Shown here piece after piece: positions 28,977 through 36,697 of a stretch of DNA of 36,697 nt. A program made the position numbers and the translations under genes. Source of the DNA: Deltaproteobacteria bacterium (GTDB taxonomy: Bacteria; Myxococcota_A; Polyangia; Fen-1088); assembly GCA_016935975.1 (NCBI GenBank), contig JAFGPX010000300.1, forward strand, positions 1 through 36,697, written 5' to 3'. The notes under the pieces were generated by a model that was not told where the DNA came from, searched no databases, and saw only the letters and a program-made list of their open reading frames with translations. Numbering within the stretch: position 1 is the first letter of the stretch; each line of letters opens with the position of its first letter.

Positions 28977-31900
28977 CTATGGGTTGGGCCACCGGAGCGG
29001 GTACTCGAAGGTCAGCTCGAAGCGCACGGTGTTGGTCTGCACGGGCAGACCCTGTTGCAGGGAGTAGGTGAGGCTGTCGGCTATGGCCCGGGTGGTCAGG
29101 TAGTCGCGAATCCATACTGTACTTTGCGCCCTGTAGCGTACTTGGCTCTGGAAGCCCCGCAGATAGGACAGCTCCAGGTCGAACTCGCGCGTGGCGCGGG
29201 CCTGGACCTTGACCTCGAAACCATCGGCGCCGACCGCCGGCCGGAGGTTCCACTTGCGCCCGGTCAGCATCTGCAGGGTGTCGTCGATGTAGGGCTCGAT
29301 CAAGCTGGACACGGCATCGCGGGACACCTGGCCCAGGACGTTGAGCCCACTCTGCTGGTTCATGCCGAAGATCTGGCCGCTGTTGCCGCTGATGTTGTCG
29401 GTCGTTCGCCCGGAGAGCAGCAGCAGCATGGTCTGGTTGCGGTCCAGCCCCTCCTTGGTGGACAAATCGATGGTGGCCTGGTTGATGGGGCCGCGGATTC
29501 CCATGAGCACCGTGTGTTCCTTGCCCGAAGCATCGACCATGGCGTTCTGAGCCTCGAGGTTCAGCTCGGGCGTGTCGCCCAGCGCGATCGACTTGGTCGG
29601 CACAAAGGTCACGTAGTTCACGTTGGGCACGAGCTCGAAGTCCCCGCGCAAGCCAATGATGTGGAACCGACCGTCGGTCGGCAGGATCTGCCCGGAAATC
29701 GCCGGTCGTGCCAGCGTGCCGCCGATGCCCAGGTCGATGCGAAGGTGGATCTCGGGCGCGAGGTTGTTCTGCACAACGAAACCATCGCCGTCGGTGCGCA
29801 CCCGGAGGGCCAGGACCAGGTTCTCCAGTAGAGGCTGGTTCTCCCAGATCGGGGTCGGGTCCGATTCGTTGATGCGCGCTGAGAGCACGAGGTTGCGCAC
29901 GTTGAAATCCTGCAGGTAGCGCCCAGAGATCAGGCGCACGTCGCCGGCCAAGCGCAGCCCGTCGTCGGGATTGCCGCTCAGCTCCATGGCCAGCGCCAGG
30001 TCGTCGACTTCGACACCGCCGTCGCGGTACCCGAGCCGGGTGCCCTTGAGCGGTAGGTAGAGATCGTCCCAGACGAACTCCGGCCGCAGGCTGCGGATGT
30101 GGATACGGCCAGGCTTCACTCCGCCGGCACCGATCAGCAATTCGCCCTCGTCGTCGAGACGGACCTTCACGTCGCGCAGCAAGATCTCGCGGCTCGTCAC
30201 ATCCAAGGTGCCGCTCTTGATGGCGATCTGGCGACTGACGCCGCGCAAGCGCATCTCGATCTCGCCCAGGCTCAAGCGCGCGCGGACGTCCGGTTCGTCG
30301 ACCGTGCCCGCGACCTTGGCCGAGATGGCGGCTCTGCCCGACACGTCCGAAACCTCGCTCGGCGCCAACGACTCGAGAATGTTGGCGCTGATCTCGCCGC
30401 CGACGTCGAGAGCGACGGTCCGGGGCGCGAAGCCGGCACCGAGACCCACTTTGCCGCTCACGCGGAGTGCGGCGTTGTCGACCACCACGGCCAGATTGCT
30501 CAACTCCACCGCCGACGAAGTCAAGCGCACTGCTCCCGACGGAATCGCCACGACTTGGTCGAATCCCCGTGGCCTGGCGCGCACTGGGCGCGTTATGGCG
30601 ATCTTGCCGCGCACATCGGGCTTCTTGACCGTGCCGCGGGCGTGGACCCCGAGGGCAATGCCGCCGCGCAAGGACGCAAATCTGCCACGCAGGATGGGTT
30701 GCAGAAGGTCGAGGTCGAACCTGCCGGCCACGTCGGCAGTCACCGCCTGGTCGACCACCTCGCCTCTTCCGTCCTTCATCGGCCGAACCTCGGCGAGCAA
30801 GGTGAACTCGCCGCCCGGGGTCAGCAAGGTCGCCGGCTCGACGGTCACGCGCTGAGTGTCCGTGAGAATGTGCAGGGGAGTCGAGTTCTTGAGCCAGACG
30901 CGCTCCTTCTTCGTGCTGCCGTCCTCCTCCACCAGATCGCGCGTCAGTGCGGCGTCGATCTGGGAGATGAGCACGTCGATGGCGGGTAGCTTTCCGGGCA
31001 GAAGGTCCAGCCGGATCTTCCCCGACAGCGCCGCCGCGATGCCCTCTTCGTCGAGGTCGGGAAGCAACTCCTCGAGATGCAAGTCCTCGAAGGCAAGGCT
31101 GGCGTGGACGCGCGGCCCCTTTGCGCCATAGGCGGCTTCGGCGTCGAGCTGCATGCGACCAAAGAGAGCCCCGCTTGCGACGACGCCGCCGTCCGGCGTC
31201 GGAGACAGCACCAGTTGGGCGTCACCCAGATTCAGGTCGAAGGCGCGCACCTTGCCCAGCGTGATGGTGCCCTCGACCAAGGGGGCGGTGACCGTGCCGG
31301 CCACGCGCAGGTCGACGCTCAGATTGCCGGCTACCGGCGCGTCCACCTTCGCGGCCTCCAGAATCGAGGCGACAGGCAGGTCGATGATTCTGATTCGCCA
31401 GTCGATGGCCAACGGCGCTTTCGCCAAATCGGCGCGTCCCTCGATGCGAATGTCCCCGCCCGACTTGCCCGCCACGTGGCACAGGCGGACCACGAGCGCG
31501 TCCTTGCCGGCCTCGATCTCGATGCCTTCGAGCAGCCACGGCTGGCCGAGAACCTCGACCGCGGTTCCGGCCGGCACGCGGAAGAGGATCTTGGGTCTCT
31601 TGGTCGTGCCCGAGGCCTTGAGCGCGAACGAGACGCGACCGGAAACCACGCCCGAGCCGATCAACTCCTCAAGCGACAGATTCTCGCCGTCCAGCCGGAA
31701 GTTGATGGCAGGGGCGCCCAGCATGTGCGCCAAGCCGCGCTCGAATAGACGGGCCGTGCCGTCACCCTCGACGGTGCCGTTGGCCACCTTGGCGTGCAGG
31801 CGGTCGACGGTTAATGTGCCATCGCGCAGGCGGAAGCCGCTTCGCAATTGGCCCACGGGGGGAATGCCGGTTGCGCCACCGCCGATGCCGCGCACTTCGA

Positions 31901-33518
31901 TGCTGCCGTCGGCCGTCGGCCGATCCATCGGTCCCGAGACATCGAGCGCCACGTCGGCGCTTCTGGCCAGGGGAGGGGCATTGACCGCGGCCAGCACCTT
32001 GCGCAGGTCGGACGCGCCGATGCGTAGACCCAGGTCGACCAGCTTCTTGGCCAACTCGACCTTGCCGCGAACGTCGGCCTGGGCCCCTGGAATGGCGATG
32101 CGCAGGCCGGAGGTGCTGGCCGATTCGGCCGAGGCCCGGGCCTGGCCGCTGATGCGCACCGAGCCCGGGATCCCGCCGCCCTTGCTCGTCCGGTCGTAGG
32201 CCAGGTTCATCTCGAAGAGCTTGATCGACTTCTTCTCGCCGATGTTGGCCGCGATAGCGAGGTGGCCGTGCGCCTTGCCCGCAGCCAGCTTCCGCAGCCC
32301 GGAAGGCAAGTAGCTCCGCGTGTCGAATCTGGCGAGATCGATCTTGGCCGCGATGTCGTCGTCGGCCATGGTGAGCGAGGTCGCAAACCTGCCACCGGTC
32401 GGCGATTGGAACCACAGCTCGTCGACGTTCACGGTCATCTCGGGCGGTTTGGTGTCGAACTTCACGCCGGCGTGCAGGTGGAGCTGCTCGGCCCAGTAGC
32501 TCTCGTAGCCGGCGTCGAGACCGTCGATCGCGGCTTTGATGTCCAGGGTGACGTAGGGCCCGTTGAGGTCGCTCACCACCTTGACGTCGTCGCCGCCAAT
32601 GCCCAAGCCGGCGATGCCGTGCGGTTTGGCGACCGCGTTGAGCGCGTCGGCACCGCGATCGAATTCGGCGTGCATGTTGATGCCCGAAACCGAGTCCGGG
32701 GCGTAGATGCCGCGGAAGAAGCCCCTGCCGCGCAGGGTGCTGCGGCCGGTCCGCCCCTCGGTCATGTCCAGGAATATGTCGTCCCAGTACTCGCGCAGCG
32801 TGGCCACCTGCTTGACCTTCACGAAGTCGAAGGGCAGCTCCTCCGTCAGCACGCGGAGGTAGCCGCCCTGGCGTGCCTCGAGATCGACCGCCTCCCAACC
32901 CACGAAGCCCTCGCCGTCCACCAGCAGCCAGGCGGGCGCGTGCACGTCGCGCAGATCGAAGCCCCAGGTCCCGGGGAAATCGAAGATGACGCGAAAGCCG
33001 TCCAAATCGGCGTTCACGATCTGGAAGACGAACCCTTTCTCCTTGGGGGCCCCCGGCGGCTTGGGCGGAGACGGCGGAGGCGGGGTCTTGGGGTCGAACG
33101 AGGCCAGAAAGCCAATCCCTTTGAGCTTCTTCATGCGACCGAACAGCCACATGGACTTCGGCCCGACGTGCAGGTCGGAGAGGATGACGCCGCCGCCACC
33201 GATGAGGGGCTGCAGGCGGATCTTCACCTCCAGGTTGGGCACGTCGAGGACCGTCGTGCCCTCGGGATCCGTGATAAGGAGCCCGCCGATGACCATGGGC
33301 GTGGGCCGGTCGACGATGAGATCCCAGAGCAGGCGGGGTTGCCAGCGTATCGAGTCGAAGTGGATCTTGCCCCGCATCGGCGGCAGGACCGCGTTGACGA
33401 TCTTCGCCATGCGCTCGCCCTGGACGAACAGGATGGCGGCCACCACGACCACTGCCAGCAGTGCGACCAGCCCGGCCAGGCCATAGGCCAGGATCTTGAC
33501 GATTTTCCGACGCAACAC
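28977..33518 (-). CDS. tamB: TamB/DUF490-family translocation and assembly protein
   Basis: The 1513-residue product starts with a membrane anchor (about residues 7-28, ILAYGLAGLVALLAVVVVAA). A very long AsmA-like/TamB repeat region follows, rich in beta strands of the form V-x-G-x-A-x-x-x-G-T-x-x-x-P (ALKASGTTKRPKILFR, VAGTVTAPLVEGTI, ARGTVKKPDVRGKI, VAGTVDEPDVRARL). The C-terminal DUF490 domain includes GIGGTLARPAISGQI, GIRGPINQATIDLSTKEGL and DRNQTMLLLLSG. TamB spans the periplasm as a hydrophobic groove and works with TamA in outer-membrane biogenesis, probably also in lipid transport. The true start is GTG at 33518 (or TTG at 33515); upstream open frame runs through comF antisense and is not coding. 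It is co-directional with tamA, 28 nt apart. Confidence 0.92.
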   Translation of the reverse strand: MLRRKIVKILAYGLAGLVALLAVVVVAAILFVQGERMAKIVNAVLPPMRGKIHFDSIRWQPRLLWDLIVDRPTPMVIGGLLITDPEGTTVLDVPNLEVKIRLQPLIGGGGVILSDLHVGPKSMWLFGRMKKLKGIGFLASFDPKTPPPPSPPKPPGAPKEKGFVFQIVNADLDGFRVIFDFPGTWGFDLRDVHAPAWLLVDGEGFVGWEAVDLEARQGGYLRVLTEELPFDFVKVKQVATLREYWDDIFLDMTEGRTGRSTLRGRGFFRGIYAPDSVSGINMHAEFDRGADALNAVAKPHGIAGLGIGGDDVKVVSDLNGPYVTLDIKAAIDGLDAGYESYWAEQLHLHAGVKFDTKPPEMTVNVDELWFQSPTGGRFATSLTMADDDIAAKIDLARFDTRSYLPSGLRKLAAGKAHGHLAIAANIGEKKSIKLFEMNLAYDRTSKGGGIPGSVRISGQARASAESASTSGLRIAIPGAQADVRGKVELAKKLVDLGLRIGASDLRKVLAAVNAPPLARSADVALDVSGPMDRPTADGSIEVRGIGGGATGIPPVGQLRSGFRLRDGTLTVDRLHAKVANGTVEGDGTARLFERGLAHMLGAPAINFRLDGENLSLEELIGSGVVSGRVSFALKASGTTKRPKILFRVPAGTAVEVLGQPWLLEGIEIEAGKDALVVRLCHVAGKSGGDIRIEGRADLAKAPLAIDWRIRIIDLPVASILEAAKVDAPVAGNLSVDLRVAGTVTAPLVEGTITLGKVRAFDLNLGDAQLVLSPTPDGGVVASGALFGRMQLDAEAAYGAKGPRVHASLAFEDLHLEELLPDLDEEGIAAALSGKIRLDLLPGKLPAIDVLISQIDAALTRDLVEEDGSTKKERVWLKNSTPLHILTDTQRVTVEPATLLTPGGEFTLLAEVRPMKDGRGEVVDQAVTADVAGRFDLDLLQPILRGRFASLRGGIALGVHARGTVKKPDVRGKIAITRPVRARPRGFDQVVAIPSGAVRLTSSAVELSNLAVVVDNAALRVSGKVGLGAGFAPRTVALDVGGEISANILESLAPSEVSDVSGRAAISAKVAGTVDEPDVRARLSLGEIEMRLRGVSRQIAIKSGTLDVTSREILLRDVKVRLDDEGELLIGAGGVKPGRIHIRSLRPEFVWDDLYLPLKGTRLGYRDGGVEVDDLALAMELSGNPDDGLRLAGDVRLISGRYLQDFNVRNLVLSARINESDPTPIWENQPLLENLVLALRVRTDGDGFVVQNNLAPEIHLRIDLGIGGTLARPAISGQILPTDGRFHIIGLRGDFELVPNVNYVTFVPTKSIALGDTPELNLEAQNAMVDASGKEHTVLMGIRGPINQATIDLSTKEGLDRNQTMLLLLSGRTTDNISGNSGQIFGMNQQSGLNVLGQVSRDAVSSLIEPYIDDTLQMLTGRKWNLRPAVGADGFEVKVQARATREFDLELSYLRGFQSQVRYRAQSTVWIRDYLTTRAIADSLTYSLQQGLPVQTNTVRFELTFEYPLRWPNP

Positions 33519-33608
33519 CGTCAGAGTACCCCGAGCGCGCGCACCTCGCCAAGTCGCCAGGGAGGCTTTCTCAGGCAACTTCCGCCCATGAAGGACCGAT
33601 AGTCCGGC

Positions 33609-34304
33609 ATGCTCTGGCGCCACGTCGCCGCCCTGCTGTGGCCCGCCCGGTGTGCCGGGTGCAACGCCTTCGTCCCCGAGGGAGTGTCCTTCTGCCCTTC
33701 GTGCGAAGTCAGCATCGTCTCGCTGGGGGTGTGCTGCCCCGGTTGCGCCATGCCGGTCGATGCTTTCGGTGCTTGCCAGGGCTGCCAGAAGATGCCCTTG
33801 CCGTTCGCCCGGGCACAAGCGGCGCTGGCCTACGGCGGCGCGCTCGCGCAGGCCCTGTTGCGCTGGAAGCACGGCGGCCAGAGGCACGTTGCGCGGTCCT
33901 TGGCGGGCTATCTCGCACCGCTGCTCGCGCGGGCGGCTGACCAGGGGGCCGAGATCGCCTGTCCGGTGCCCCTGCATCCCCGCCGACTGCGCGATCGTGG
34001 ATTCAACCAGGCGCTGGATTTGCTGCGCGCAGCTCGACCTCGCGTCGCTTCCATCGCGATCGCTTGCGACGCCCTGGCGCGCACGGTGGACACCCCTTCG
34101 CTCGGGCATGGCACCCCCGCGCAACGGCGTCGCATCGTGGCCAATGCTTTCGCGGTCGCCCGACCGGGCAAGATCGAGGGCAAGCACGTCTTGCTGGTCG
34201 ACGACGTCATGACGACGGGCGCAACCCTGGCCGAGTGCTCGCGCGTGTTGCTCGAAGCCGGAGCGAAGGAGGTCGCGGTGACTGTCCTGGCGCGGGCGAT
34301 CTGA
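33609..34304 (+). CDS. comF: ComF family phosphoribosyltransferase-like protein
   Basis: The 231-residue protein has an N-terminal zinc-ribbon-like segment with CAGC, CPSC, CPGC and CQGC pairs (residues about 15-60), and a PRTase domain. The hallmark PRPP loop is HVLLVDDVMTTGATL near the C-terminus, and CPVPLHPRRLRDRGFNQA is the ComF signature. ComF is required for DNA uptake in Bacillus and Haemophilus, where it acts on incoming single-stranded DNA in the cytoplasm; proteins of this family are also general housekeeping PRTases. The pilus-type gene at 11452 fits natural transformation but does not prove it. The gene diverges from tamB. Only a distant AAGGA lies before the ATG. Confidence 0.93.
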   Translation: MLWRHVAALLWPARCAGCNAFVPEGVSFCPSCEVSIVSLGVCCPGCAMPVDAFGACQGCQKMPLPFARAQAALAYGGALAQALLRWKHGGQRHVARSLAGYLAPLLARAADQGAEIACPVPLHPRRLRDRGFNQALDLLRAARPRVASIAIACDALARTVDTPSLGHGTPAQRRRIVANAFAVARPGKIEGKHVLLVDDVMTTGATLAECSRVLLEAGAKEVAVTVLARAI

Positions 34305-34316
34305 GATTCTCTCCCC

Positions 34317-34344
34317 TTGACACCTCACCTCGGATCGCTAAGGT
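34317..34344 (+). promoter_or_regulatory. tRNA-Val promoter
   Basis: TTGACA (34317-34322), a 16-bp spacer and TAAGGT (34339-34344). The predicted start near 34351 is 20 nt before the mature tRNA. The TAAGGT box matches the one proposed for ftsY. Confidence 0.6.
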
Positions 34345-34370
34345 AGCCGGCCTGGACCAGAACACTGCAC

Positions 34371-34442
<72 letters not shown>

Positions 34443-34586
34443 CTGGCTTTCCGCCCCACCGAGGCAAAAGCCGAGCAAACCAGGCCGCGGTGTGCTACTC
34501 TCCTTCCTCGTTGATTCAGCTATCCCTATCTTTCGTGAAGCTGGCGCCTGCCGCCGCAGGTGGTTTGCGCTCGGAGTGCCGGCCCC

Positions 34587-36374
34587 GTGAGTGAAGTCGT
34601 TCGCCCCCGCAGCAAGGGGGATGTTCCGGACGATCCGTTGTCGCGTCTGCGCCACTCGGCGTCGCACGTCATGGCCGATGCGGTCCGCCGACTGCGGCCG
34701 AACGCCAAGGTGACTATCGGCCCGGCCATCGAAAATGGCTTCTACTACGACTTCGACACCGAGCCGTTCGCGCCCGAGGACATCGAGAGAATCGAGGCGG
34801 AGATGGCGAAGATCGTCGCGCAGAATCTGCCGTTCGAGCGCAAGGTCGTCTCGCGCGCCGAGGCGCTGAAGCTGTTCGGCGAGCGCGGCGAAACCTACAA
34901 GGTCGAGATCATCCACTCCATCCCCGAGGGCGAGGAGATCTCTCTTTACCAGCACGGCGATTTCATCGACCTGTGCGCCGGCCCGCACGTCGAGCGCACC
35001 GGGGACATCAAGGCTTTCAAGGTGCTCTCTTTCGCAGGCGCCTACTGGCGCGGGGACGAGAGGAACGCGCAGCTCCAGCGCGTCTACGGCACCGCCTTCG
35101 CCTCGCAGGCCGATCTCAAGGCTCACCTCGACCGATTGGAAGAGGCCAAGCGACGCGACCACCGCGTCCTCGGCAAGCAGCTCGACCTGTTCTCGTTCGA
35201 CGAGGTCGTCGGCCCCGGCTTCGTGCTCTGGCACCCCAAGGGCGCCATCGTGCGCGAGGTTCTCGAGGATCTCATTCGCAAGGAGGTCGTGCGGCACGGA
35301 TACCAGCCGGTCTACTCGCCGCACGTGGCGCGCGAGCAGCTCCTCATCCAGTCGGGTCACATGGCGCATTACAAGGACAACCTCTTCGGCGGCATCGAGC
35401 TGGAAGGCCAGCGCTACCTGGCCAAACCGATGAACTGTCCGTTCCACATCGCCATCTATCGCTCGCAGTTGCGGTCCTACCGCGACTTGCCGATTCGCTA
35501 CGCCGAGCTCGGGACGGTCTACCGCTACGAGCGCTCCGGCGTGCTGCACGGGCTTCTGCGGGTGCGCGGCTTCACCCAGGACGACGCCCACCTCTTCATT
35601 CGCGAGGACCAGATCGAGGCCGAGATGGCCGGTTGCCTGCGTTTCGGTCTCGACCTGCTCAAGCTCTTCGGCTTCGCGAACGTCAAGGCGTTCCTCGCCA
35701 CCCGCCCGGCCGATTTCATGGGCGAAATCCAGGCCTGGAACGACGCCGAGGCGGCCATCCGGCGAGTGCTCGATGCGGCGGGCATGCCCTACGAGGTCGA
35801 CGAAGGCGGCGGGGCCTTCTATGGGCCGAAGATCGATCTCAAGATCCGCGATGCCATCGGCCGCGAATGGCAGTGCACCACCTTCCAGCTCGATTTCCAG
35901 ATGCCCCAGCGTTTCGAGCTGGAGTACGTGGCCCCGGACGGGTCGCGCAAGCGACCGATCATGATTCACCGCGCTCTCTTCGGATCCGTCGAACGTTTCA
36001 TCGCGGTGCTCATCGAGCAATTTGCGGGCGCTTTCCCCATGTGGCTGGCCCCGGTGCAGGCGCGCGTGATCACGGTCAGCGAGAAGGCCGAGGCCTACGG
36101 TAGCGAAGTCGCGGCGATTCTAACGGCGGCCGGCCTGCGCACGGATTCGGACCTGTCGGCGGACAAGCTGAACGCCAAGATCCGCCGGTCCCAGCTCGAG
36201 AAGATCCCCTACATGCTGGTGGTTGGCGAGCGGGACATGGCGGCACGCGTGGTGTCGCCGCGCACGCGGGACGGCAGGCAGCTCCCGGCCCAGCCAATTG
36301 ACGACCTGGCCCAAATGCTGCTCGCCGAAGCGACGGTTCCTTCGCTCGGCGGCACCCAATCCAAGTCGGCGTAA
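34587..36374 (+). CDS. thrS: Threonine--tRNA ligase lacking the N-terminal TGS domain
   Basis: This class II synthetase charges tRNA-Thr and clears mischarged Ser-tRNA-Thr. With the GTG start at 34587 it has 595 residues, against about 640 in E. coli. It begins almost directly at the N2 editing domain: H23-x3-H27 in HSASHVMA and C-x3-H in DLCAGPH near residue 130, equivalent to E. coli H73, H77, C182 and H186. The N1 TGS domain (about 60 residues) is missing, and the tRNA gene upstream leaves no room for it. The catalytic core has MNCPFHI, TQDDAHLF and MIHRALFGSVERF, holding the zinc ligands Cys, His, His. The anticodon domain ends the protein. GGAG lies 10 nt before the GTG; a GTG at 34560 is the alternative. 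infC follows after 21 nt. Confidence 0.96.
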   Translation: MSEVVRPRSKGDVPDDPLSRLRHSASHVMADAVRRLRPNAKVTIGPAIENGFYYDFDTEPFAPEDIERIEAEMAKIVAQNLPFERKVVSRAEALKLFGERGETYKVEIIHSIPEGEEISLYQHGDFIDLCAGPHVERTGDIKAFKVLSFAGAYWRGDERNAQLQRVYGTAFASQADLKAHLDRLEEAKRRDHRVLGKQLDLFSFDEVVGPGFVLWHPKGAIVREVLEDLIRKEVVRHGYQPVYSPHVAREQLLIQSGHMAHYKDNLFGGIELEGQRYLAKPMNCPFHIAIYRSQLRSYRDLPIRYAELGTVYRYERSGVLHGLLRVRGFTQDDAHLFIREDQIEAEMAGCLRFGLDLLKLFGFANVKAFLATRPADFMGEIQAWNDAEAAIRRVLDAAGMPYEVDEGGGAFYGPKIDLKIRDAIGREWQCTTFQLDFQMPQRFELEYVAPDGSRKRPIMIHRALFGSVERFIAVLIEQFAGAFPMWLAPVQARVITVSEKAEAYGSEVAAILTAAGLRTDSDLSADKLNAKIRRSQLEKIPYMLVVGERDMAARVVSPRTRDGRQLPAQPIDDLAQMLLAEATVPSLGGTQSKSA

Positions 36375-36395
36375 AGAGAACCAGGAGGAAAGAGC

Positions 36396-36697
36396 ATCGC
36401 AAGACCAGGTGGATATCAAGGCGGGCGAGGCCCGGCGAGCGCAACAGACAACTACCGCGTCGGGCGTCGCATCCGCGTGCCCGAGGTGCGGGTCATCGGC
36501 AGCGACGGCGGGCAAGTCGGCATCGTGCCGACCCACGAGGCCTTGCGCATGGCCGAGGACCAGGGCCTGGATTTGGTCGAGGTCAGCCCGCGTGCCGTGC
36601 CGCCGGTGTGCCGGATCATGGACTTCGGCCGTTTCAAGTACCAGGAGTCCAAGAAGGAGAAGGCCTCGCGCAAGCACCAGTCCACGGTGGTCATCAA
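36396..36697 (+). CDS. infC: Translation initiation factor IF-3, ATC start, cut by the window end
   Basis: The first 100 residues are visible. After an N-terminal stretch rich in Gly and Arg, the conserved IF-3 sequence appears: NYRVGRRIRVPEVRVIG, then VGIVPTHEALRMAEDQGLDLVEVSP and PPVCRIMDFGRFKYQ, the IF-3 signature region. IF-3 binds the 30S subunit, prevents premature 50S joining and proofreads start codons. Reading this frame back from the conserved region there is no ATG, GTG or TTG before the in-frame thrS stop (TAA, 36372-36374). The ATC at 36396 lies 7 nt after a perfect AGGAGG (36383-36388), so it is the start codon. Rare start codons of infC (AUU in E. coli) let IF-3 repress its own translation. 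The thrS-infC order is the usual operon; rpmI and rplT should follow outside the window. Confidence 0.95.
   Translation, partial: MARPGGYQGGRGPASATDNYRVGRRIRVPEVRVIGSDGGQVGIVPTHEALRMAEDQGLDLVEVSPRAVPPVCRIMDFGRFKYQESKKEKASRKHQSTVVI

Noticed and set aside
32262-33602. 446-codon plus-strand frame under tamB
   Set aside because: It is antisense to the TamB coding region and low-complexity.
33519-34328. Upstream extension of the tamB frame
   Set aside because: It is antisense to comF. The membrane anchor after the GTG (33518) marks the start.
34445-34472. GGCTTT...AAAGCC pairing after tRNA-Val
   Set aside because: A 6-bp stem with a 16-nt loop and no T-run; not distinguishable from chance.

Overview
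The window is 36.7 kb of GC-rich, densely packed chromosome made up almost entirely of housekeeping genes. I see no insertion sequence, phage gene, CRISPR array or rRNA. Gene content points to a deltaproteobacterial, probably myxobacterial (Myxococcota) lineage. The indicators are a TamA/TamB outer-membrane pair, a Tgl/PilF-like pilus lipoprotein beside a short RodZ, large cysteine-patterned lipoproteins with C-x4-C spacing, and an IF3 gene that starts with ATC. This placement is inference from gene content, not a phylogeny.

Layout. ftsY (minus) and smc (plus) diverge at the left end. A 2[4Fe-4S] ferredoxin follows, convergent with a degenerate parvulin-type lipoprotein. That lipoprotein diverges from cmk, which is followed by rpsA (six S1 domains) with a structured leader. 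An alpha/beta hydrolase (minus) diverges from queE. Next comes a TPR lipoprotein-rodZ-recO operon, then glyS, ppdK, two overlapping lipoprotein genes of unknown function (18438-23065), argS and a SPOR-domain gene. On the minus strand tamB is followed by tamA. comF diverges from tamB; then come tRNA-Val(GAC), thrS and the start of infC, which is cut by the window edge.

How the genes fit together. Four themes recur: translation (RpsA, GlyRS, ArgRS, ThrRS, IF3, tRNA-Val, QueE for tRNA queuosine), protein export and envelope building (FtsY, parvulin-like lipoprotein, TamA/TamB, SPOR protein, RodZ, pilus lipoprotein), chromosome and DNA maintenance (SMC, RecO, ComF, Cmk), and central carbon metabolism (PPDK).

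Points of interest. infC has an ATC start behind a perfect AGGAGG. Six genes (ftsY, the parvulin-like gene, cmk, glyS, ppdK, argS) have a -10-like box ending only 6-11 nt before the start codon and no well-placed Shine-Dalgarno, which suggests leaderless transcripts. The argS promoter carries two palindromes, one on each promoter element. The rpsA leader has an inverted repeat around the -10 box, a GNRA-capped hairpin and a small overlapping reading frame. Several proteins have unusual architecture: PPDK with a lysine-rich N-terminal tail, GlyRS with an insertion of about 80 residues, ThrRS without a TGS domain, and RodZ without its C-terminal domain. The best candidate for something undescribed is the translationally coupled lipoprotein pair downstream of ppdK; a composite intergenic repeat lies directly in front of it.
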